From Bombus terrestris (taxonomy: Eukaryota > Arthropoda > Insecta > Hymenoptera > Apidae), in contig NW_025963555.1 of NCBI RefSeq assembly GCF_910591885.1, positions 4,712,001 to 4,776,000 on the forward strand: a stretch of DNA of 64,000 bases, in the 5' to 3' direction. Of the stretch, positions 55,221-64,000 are shown one piece after another (the first letter of the stretch is position 1; each line of letters starts with the position of its first letter). The notes under the pieces are model-generated. The model had not been told where the DNA came from and made no database searches. It saw only the letters and a list, made by a program, of their open reading frames with translations. The translations under genes were made by a program, and so were the position numbers.

Positions 55221-58200
55221 TAGTACTTAACGTTATACGTTACTACGTAGTAGTACATAACGTCATACGTCCTATAGTGATACAATGCAACGTTATACGT
55301 TATAACGTCGTAGTATATAACGTTATACGTTACAACGTAGTAGTACATAACGTTATCCGGTATAACGTAATAGTACATATCTATATACGTCATATAGTGA
55401 TGCGATATAACGTTATACGTTATAACGTAGTAGTATATAACGTTATACGTTATAACGTAGTAGTACATAACGTTATACGTTACAACGTAGTAGTACATAT
55501 CGTCATACGTCCTATAGTGATACAATGTAACGTTATAAGTTATAACGTAGTAGTATACAACGTTATACGTTATAACGTAGTAGTACATAACGTTATACGT
55601 TACAACGTAGTAGTACATAACGCCATACGTCCTATAGTGATACAATGTAACGTTATACGATATAACGTCGTAGTATATAACGTTATACGCTATAACGTAG
55701 TAGTAAATGACGTCAAACGTCACATAGTGATACAATGTAACATTATACGTTATAATGTCGAAGTGCAAAACGTTATACGTCATATAGTAGTACAATATAA
55801 CGTTATACGTTATAACGTAGTAGTACATAACGTCAAACGTCACATAGTGATACAATATAACGTTATACGTTATAACGTAGAAGTACATAACGTTATACGT
55901 TATAAAGTAGTAGTACATAACGTTATACGTTACAACGTAGTAGTACATAACGTCATACGTCCTATAGTGATACAATGTAACTTTATACGTTATAACGTAG
56001 TAGTATATAACGTTATACGTTATATCGTAGTAGTACATAACGTCATTCGTCCTATAGTGATACAATGTAACGTTATACGTTATAACGTAGAAGTATATAA
56101 CGTTATACGTTATAACGTAGTAGTACATAACGTCAAACGTCACATAGTGATACAATGTAACATTATACGTTATAACGTCGTAGTATATAACGTTATACGT
56201 TATAACGTAGTAGTACATGACGTCAAACGTCACATAGTGATACAATGTAACATTATACGTTATAATGTAGAAGTGCAAAACGTTATACGTTATAACGTAG
56301 TAGTACATAACGTCAAATGGCACATAGTGATACAATATAACGTTATACGTTATAACGTAGAAGTACATAACGTTATACGTTATAAAGTAGTAGTACATAA
56401 CGTTATACGTTACAACGTAGTAGTACATAACGTCATACGTCCTATAGTGATACAATGTAACGTTATACGTTATAACGTAGTAGTACATAACGTTATCCGG
56501 TATAACGTAATAGTGCATATCTATATACGTCATGTAGTGATGCAATATAACGTCATACGATATAACGTAGAAGTACATAACGTTATAGATTATAAAGTAG
56601 TAGTACATAACGTTATACGTTACAACGTAGTAGTACATAACGTTATCCGGTATAACGTAATAGTACATATCTATATACGTCATACAGTGATGCAATATAA
56701 CGTTATACGTTATAACGTAGTAGTACACGACGTCAGACGTCACATAGTGATACAATGTAACATTATACGTTATAACGTCGTAGTATATAACGTTATACGT
56801 TATAACGTAGTAGTACATGACGTCAAACGTCACATAGTGATACAATGTAACATTATACGTTATAATGTCGAAGTGCAAAACGTTATACGTCATATAGTAG
56901 TACAATATAACGTTATACGTTATAACGTAGTAGTGCATAACGTCAAACGTCACATAGTGATACAATATAACGTTATACGTTATAACGTAGAAGTACATAA
57001 CGTTATACGTTATAAAGTAGTAGTACATAACGTTATACGTTACAACGTAGTAGTACATAACGTTATAAGTCCTATAGTGATACAATGTAACGTTATACGT
57101 TATAATGTCGAAGTGCAAAACGTTATACGTTATAACGTAGTAGTACATAACGTCAAACGTCACATAGTGATACAATATAACGTTATACGTTATAACGTAG
57201 TAGTACATAACGTTATACGTTATAACGTAGTAGTACATAACGTTATCCGGTATAACGTAATAGTGCATATCTATATACGTCATATAGTGATGCAATATAA
57301 CGTCATACGTTATAACGTAGAAGTACATAACGTTATACATTATAAAGTAGTAGTACATAACGTTATACGTTACAACGTAGTAGTACATATCGTCATACGT
57401 CACGTAGTGATACAATATAACGTTATACGTTATAACGTAGAAGTACATAACGTTATACGTTATAAAGTAGTAGTACATAACGTTACACGTTACAACGTAG
57501 TAGTACATAACGTCATACGTCCTATAGTGATACAATGTAACTTTATACGTTATAACGTAGTAGTATATAACGTTATACGTTATAACGTAGTAGTACATAA
57601 CGTCATTCGTCCTATAGTGATACAATGTAACGTTATACGTTATAACGTAGTAGTATATAACGTTATACGTTATAACGTAGTAGTACATAACGTCATACGT
57701 CACATAGTGATACAATATAACGTTATACGTTATAACGTAGAAGTACGTAACGTTATACGTTATAAAGTAGTAGTACATAACGTTATACGTCCTATAGTGA
57801 TACAATGTAACTTTATACGTTATAACGTAGTAGTATATAACGTTATACGTTATAACGTAGTAGTACATAACGTCATTCGTCCTATAGTGATACAATGTAA
57901 CGTTATACGTTATAACGTAGTAGTATATAACGTTATACGTTATAACGTAGTAGTACATAACGTCATACGTCACATAGTGATACAATATAACGTTATACGT
58001 TATAACGTAGAAGTACGTAACGTTATACGTTATAAAGTAGTAGTACATAACGTTATACGTTACAACGTACTAGTACATAACGTCATACGTCCTATAGTGA
58101 TACAATGTAACGTTATACGTTATGACGTAGTAGTACATAACGTTATCCGGTATAACGTAATAGTGCATATCTATATACGTCATATAGTGATGCAATATAA

Positions 58201-59870
58201 CGTCATACGTTATAACGTAGAAGTACAAAACGTTACATGTTATTGCGTAGTAGTACTTAACGTTATACGTTACTACGTAGTAGTACATAACGTCATACGT
58301 CCTATAGTGATACAATGTAACTTTATACGTTATAACGTAGTAGTATATAACGTTATACGTTATAACGTAGTAGTACATAACGTCATTCGTCCTATAGTGA
58401 TACAATGTAACGTTATACGTTATAACGTAGTAGTACATAACGTTATACATCATAAAGTAGTAGTACATAACGTCATACGTCCTATAGTGATACAATGCAA
58501 CGTTATACGTTATAACGTCGTAGTATATAACGTTATACGTTATAACGTCGTAGTATATAACGTTATACGTTATAACGTAGTAGTACATGACGTCAAACGT
58601 CACATAGTGATACAATATAACGTTATACGTTATAACGTAGAAGTACATAACGTTATACGTCCTATAGTGATACAATGTAACGTTATAAGTTATAACGTAG
58701 TAGTATACAACGTTATACGTTATAACGTAGTAGTACATAACGTTATACGTTACAACGTAGTAGTACATAACGTCATTCGTCCTATAGTGATACAATGTAA
58801 CGTTATACGTTATAACGTAGTAGTACATAACGTTATACATCATAAAGTAGTAGTACATAACGTCAGACGTCACATAGTGATACAATGTAACATTATACGT
58901 TATAACGTCGTAGTATATAACGTTATACGTTATAACGTAGTAGTACATGACGTCAAACGTCACATAGTGATACAATGTAACATTATACGTTATAATGTCG
59001 AAGTGCAAAACGTTATACGTCATATAGTAGTACAATATAACGTTATACGTTATAACGTAGTAGTGCATAACGTCAAACGTCACATAGTGATACAATATAA
59101 CGTTATAAGTTATAACGTAGTAGTATACAACGTTATACGTTATAACGTAGTAGTACATAACGTTATACGTTACAACGTAGTAGTACATAACGTCATACGT
59201 CCTATAGTGATACAATGTAACGTTATAAGTTATAACGTAGTAGTATACAACGTTATACGTTATAACGTAGTAGTACATAACGTCAAACGTCACATAGTGA
59301 TACAATATAACGTTATACGTTATAACGTAGAAGTACATAACGTTATACGTCCTATAGTGATACAATGTAACGTTATAAGTTATAACGTAGTAGTATACAA
59401 CGTTATACGTTATAACGTAGTAGTACATAACATTATACGTTATAACGTAGTAGTACATGACGTCAAACGTCACATAGTGATACAATGTAACATTATACGT
59501 TATAATGTCGAAGTGCAAAACGTTATACGTTATAACGTAGTAGTACATAACGTCAAACGTCACATAGTGATACAATATAACGTTATACGTTATAACGTAG
59601 TAGTACATAACGTTATACGTTACAACGTAGTAGTACATAACGTCATCTGTCCTATAGTGATACAATATAACGTTATACGCTATAACGTAGAAGTACAAAA
59701 CGTTATATGTTATTACGTAGTAGTACTTAACGTTATACGTTACTACGTAGTAGTACATAACGTCATACGTCCTATAGTGATACAATGCAACGTTATACGT
59801 TATAACGTCGTAGCATATAACGTTATATGTTATAACGTCGTAGTATATAACGTTATACGTTATAACGTAG
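55221..59870 (+). repeat. 4,650-bp (155-unit) tandem duplication, copy 2
   Basis: This is the second copy of 50571-55220, about 99.9% identical by eye. The junction unit 55201-55230 is a hybrid: its left part matches 59851 onward and its right part matches 50551-50580, with ACGTAGTAGTAC shared by both. This is the structure expected of an in-register unequal exchange between 30-bp units. Three of its four differences from copy 1 are clustered at 57390-57404. Confidence 0.92.
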
Positions 59871-61668
59871 TAGTACATGACGTCAAACGTCACATAGTGA
59901 TACAATGTAACATTATACGTTATAATGTAGAAGTGCCAAACGTTATACGTTATAACGTAGTAGTACAGAACGTCAAACGTCACATAGTGATACAATATAA
60001 CGTTATACGTTATAACGTAGTAGTACATAACGTTATACGTCATATAGTGGTACAATATAACGTTATACGTTATAATGTAGAAGTACAAAACGTTATACGT
60101 TATAACGTAGTAGTACATAACGTTATCCGGTATAATGTAATAGTACATATCTATATACGTCATATAGTGATGCAATATAACGTTATACGTTATAACGTAG
60201 AAGTACAAAACGTTATACGTTATAACGTAGTAGTACTTAACGTTATACGTTACTACGTAGTAGTACATAACGTCATACGTCCTATAGTGATACAATGTAA
60301 CGTTATACGTTATACCGTAGAAGTACTTAACGTTATACGTTACTACGTAGTAGTACATAACGTCATACGTCCTATAGTGATACAATGTAACGTTATACGT
60401 TATACCGTAGTAGTACTTAACGTTATACGTTACTGCGTAGTAGTACATAACGTTATACGTCATATAGTGGTACAATATAACGTTATACGTTATAATGTAG
60501 AAGTACAAAACGTTATACGTTATAACGTAGTAGTACATAACGTTATACGTTACAACGTAGTAGTACATAACGTCATACGTCCTATAGTGATACAATGTAA
60601 CGTTATACGTTATAACGTCGTAGTATATAACGTTATACGTTATAACGTAGTAGTACATGACGTCAAACGTCACATAGTGATACAATGTAACATTATACGT
60701 TATAATGTAGAAGTGCAAAACGTTATACGTTATAACGTAGTAGTACATAACGTCAAATGTCACATAGTGATACAATATAACGTTATACGTTATAACGTAG
60801 TAGTACATAACGTTATACGTAATATAGTGGTACAATATAACGTTATACGTTATAATGTAGAAGTACAAAACGTTATACGTTATAACGTAGTAGTACATAA
60901 CGTTATCCGGTATAACGTAATAGTACATATCTATATACGTCATATAGTGATGCGATATAACGTTATACGTTATAACGTAGTAGTATATAACGTTATACGT
61001 TATAACGTAGTAGTACATAACGTTATACGTTACAACGTAGTAGTACATAACGTCATACGTCCTATAGTGATACAATGTAACGTTATAAGTTATAACGTAG
61101 TAGTATACAACGTTATACGTTATAACGTAGTAGTACATAACGTTATACTTTACAACGTAGTAGTACATAACGTCATACGTCCTATAGTGATACAATGTAA
61201 CGTTATACGATGTAACGTCGTAGTATATAACGTTATACGCTATAACGTAGTAGTTCATGACGTCAAACGTCACATAGTGATACAATGTAACATTATACGT
61301 TATAATGTCGAAGTGCAAAACGTTATACGTCATATAGTAGTACAATATAACGTTATACGTTATAACGTAGAAGTACATAACGTTATACGTTATAAAGTAG
61401 TAGTACATAACGTCATTCGTCCTATAGTGATACAATGTAACGTTATAAGTTATAACGTAGAAGTACAAAACGTTATATGTTACTACGTAGTAGTACTTAA
61501 CGTTATACGTTACTACGTAGTAGTACATAACGTCATACGTCCTATAGTGATACAATGCAACGTTATACGTTATAACGTCGTAGTATATAACGTTATACGT
61601 TATAACGTCGTAGTATATAACGTTATACGTTATAACGTAGTAGTACAGAACGTCAAACGTCACATAGT
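59871..61668 (+). repeat. Alpha fragment with whole-unit deletions
   Basis: This fragment continues the alpha superblock to the right of the 4,650-bp duplication. It matches 36.59 kb onward at offset 23,280, then 37.68-38.9 kb at 22,440 and the rest to 39.24 kb at 22,380, implying losses of 840 bp (28 units) and 60 bp (2 units). Variants TATAATGTAATAG (60131), TACGATGTAACG (61206) and CATTCGTCC (61414) identify the segment. No gene is present. Confidence 0.86.
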
Positions 61669-64000
61669 GATACAATGTAACATTATACGTTATAACGTCG
61701 TAGTATATAACGTTATACGTTATAACGTAGTAGTACATAATGTCAAACGTCACATAGTGATACAATATAACGTTATACGCTATAACGTAGTAGTACATAA
61801 CGTTATACGTCATATAGTAGTACAATATAACGTTATACGTTATAACGTAGTAGTACATAACGTCAAGCGTCACATAGTGATACAATATAACGTTATACGT
61901 TATAACGTAGAAGTACATAACGTTATACATTATAAAGTAGTAGTACATAACGTTATACGTTACCACGTAGTAGTACATAACGTCATACGTCCTATAGTGA
62001 TACAATGTAACGTTATACGTTATAACGTACTAGTACATAACGTTATCCGTTATAACGTAATAGTGCATATCTATATACGTCATATAGTGATGCAATATAA
62101 CGTCATACGATATAACGTAGAAGTACATAACGTTATACATTATAAAGTAGTAGTACATAACGTTATACGTTACAACGTAGTAGTACATAACGTCATACGT
62201 CCTATAGTGATACAATATAACGTTATACGTTATAACGTAGAAGTACAAAACGTTATATGTTATTACGTAGTAGTACTTAACGTTATACGTTACTACGTAG
62301 TAGTACATAACGTCATACGTCCTATAGAGATACAATGTAACGTTATACGTTATAACGTAGTAGTACTTAACGTTATACGTTACTGCGTAGTAGTACATAA
62401 CGTTATACGTCATATAGTGGTACAATATAACGTTATACGTTATAACGTAGTAGTACATAACGTTATCCGGTATAACCTAATAGTACATATCTATATACGT
62501 CATATAGTGATACAATGTAACGTTATACGTTATAACGTAGAAGTATATAACGTTGTACGTTATAACGTAGTAGTACATAACGTCAAACGTCACATAGTGA
62601 TACAATATAACGTTATACGCTATAACGTAGTAGTACATAACGTTATACGTCATATAGTAGTACAATATAACGTTATACGTTATAACGTATTAGTACATAA
62701 CGTCAAGCGTCACATAGTGATACAATATAACGTTATACGTTATAACGTAGAAGTACATAACGTTATACGTTATAAAGTAGTAGTACATAACGTTATACGT
62801 TACAACGTAGTAGTACATAACGTCATACGTTACAACGTAGTAGTACATAACGTCATACTTCCTATGGTGATACAATGTAACGTTATACGTTATAACGTAG
62901 TAGTACATAACGTCATACGTCCTATAGTGATACAATGTAACGTTATACGTTATAACGTTGTAGTACATAACGTTATCCGGTATAACGTAATAGTGCATAT
63001 CTATATACGTCATATAGTGATGCAATATAACGTCATACGATATACCGTAGAAGTACATAACGTTATACATTATAAAGTAGTAGTACATAACGTTATACGT
63101 TACAACGTAGTAGTACATAACGTCATACGTCCTATAGTGATACAATATAACGTTATACGTTATAACGTAGAAGTACAAAACGTTATATGTTATTACGTAG
63201 TAGTACTTAACGTTATACGTTACTGCGTAGTAGTACATAACGTCATACGTCCTATAGTGATACAATGTAAAGTTATACGTTATAACGTAGTAGTACTTAA
63301 CGTTATACGTTACAACGTAGTAGTACATAACGTCATACGTCCGATAGTGATACAATGTAACGTTATAAGTTATAACGTAGTAGTATACAACGTTATACGT
63401 TATAACGTAGTAGTACATAACGTTATACGTTACAACGTAGTAGTACATAACGTCATACGTCCTATAGTGATACAATGTAACGTTATACGATATAACGTCG
63501 TAGTATATAACGTTATACGCTATAACGTAGTAGTACATGACGTCAAACGTCACATAGTGATACAATGTAACATTATACGTTATAATGTCGAAGTGCAAAA
63601 CGTTATACGTCATATAGTAGTACAATATAACGTTATACGTTATAACGTAGTAGTACATAACGTCAAACGTCACATAGTGATACAATATAACGTTATACGT
63701 TATAACGTAGAAGTACATAACGTTATACGTTATAAAGTAGTAGAACATAACGTTATACGTTATAAAGTAGTAGTACATAACGTTATACGTTACAACGTAG
63801 TAGTACATAACGTCATACGTCCTATAGTGATACAATATAACGTTATACGTTATAACGTAGAAGTACAAAACGTTACATGTTATTACGCAGTAGTACTTTA
63901 CGTTATACGTTACTACGTAGTAGTACATAACGTCATACGTCCTATAGTGATACAATGTAACGTTATACGTTATAACGTAGTAGTACTTAACGTTATACGT
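61669..64000 (+). repeat. Beta-type satellite, right edge
   Basis: The beta variant set returns here. Bases near 61681-61750 match 21269 onward at offset 40,412. Bases 62041-62900 match 23279 onward at offset 38,762, and about 63.33 kb onward matches 24.96 kb at offset 38,372; the changes of offset are whole units. CATACTTCCTATGGTG is at 62854. The array continues past the end of the window in mid-unit. Confidence 0.88.

Noticed and set aside
50571..59870. Treating the 4,650-bp pair as a definite assembly error
   Set aside because: The copies have four consistent differences and a coherent hybrid junction, and similar duplications of other lengths occur elsewhere, so a real event is at least as likely. 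Read depth is needed to decide.
1..64000. CRISPR array (30-bp direct repeats)
   Set aside because: Repeats are immediately adjacent with no unique spacers, leader or cas genes, and there are over two thousand of them.
1..64000. Telomeric repeats, rRNA or tRNA genes, transposons or retroelements
   Set aside because: I saw no telomere-type short G-rich repeats, no tRNA or rRNA sequence, no terminal repeats or target-site duplications, and no non-satellite insertion or inverted segment in the 63.8 kb of known sequence.
1..64000. CENP-B box or known alpha-satellite identity
   Set aside because: The CENP-B core motif (TTCG with a downstream CGGG) does not occur in the units, and the 30-bp period differs from the 171-bp alpha unit. 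A centromeric role stays open but unsupported by this motif.
1..64000. TATA-like stretches as promoters
   Set aside because: TATA and TATAAC strings occur in almost every unit by construction and have no associated gene, so they carry no information as promoter calls.

Overview
The window contains no recognisable gene. Apart from a 200-base run of N (4751-4950), every base belongs to one tandem satellite array with a 30-bp unit, about 2,127 units, all head-to-tail in the same orientation. The array runs off both edges. It is AT-rich (the canonical unit, e.g. 391-420, is 30% G+C) yet carries three CpGs per unit. A long gene-free satellite holding a fixed-size scaffold gap suggests constitutive heterochromatin (centromeric, pericentromeric, subtelomeric, or a B or sex chromosome) of a eukaryotic nuclear genome. 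I do not recognise the family and cannot name the species.

Units fall into two classes. Class 1 has the core CGTTATAACG and tail TAGTAGTACA. Class 2 keeps the first third of the unit but ends in CTATAGTGATACAATG or close variants. They alternate irregularly and form multi-unit higher-order repeats, which were duplicated again as blocks of 0.15 to 10 kb. Every block offset I measured is a whole number of 30-bp units once the few indels and the gap are allowed for. Only three independent indels (one duplicated) shift the 30-bp register, against hundreds of substitutions.

Layout (edges approximate): 1-4750, older array of alpha type (rich in CCGG-bearing units); 4751-4950, gap; 4951-14221, alpha type, partly repeating 2.0-4.6 kb; 14222-14330, a densely substituted patch; 14331-21265, alpha superblock; 21266-30738, beta type with 630, 2,040 and 5,430-bp duplications; 30739-41360, alpha superblock; 41361-50570, another copy of that superblock changed by -810, +270 and +1,380 bp; 50571-59870, a young 4,650-bp tandem duplication whose two halves differ at four positions; 59871-61668, a deleted alpha fragment; 61669-64000, beta type again.

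Very long open frames exist on both strands but are explained by the unit: 30 is divisible by three, and one frame per strand has no stop. I do not annotate them as genes. The points worth following up are the register-locked block amplification, the perfect join across the gap, the CpG excess, the dense palindromes, recurrent TGACGTCA sites and a few outlier patches. All comparisons were made by eye, so mismatch counts and edges should be recomputed.
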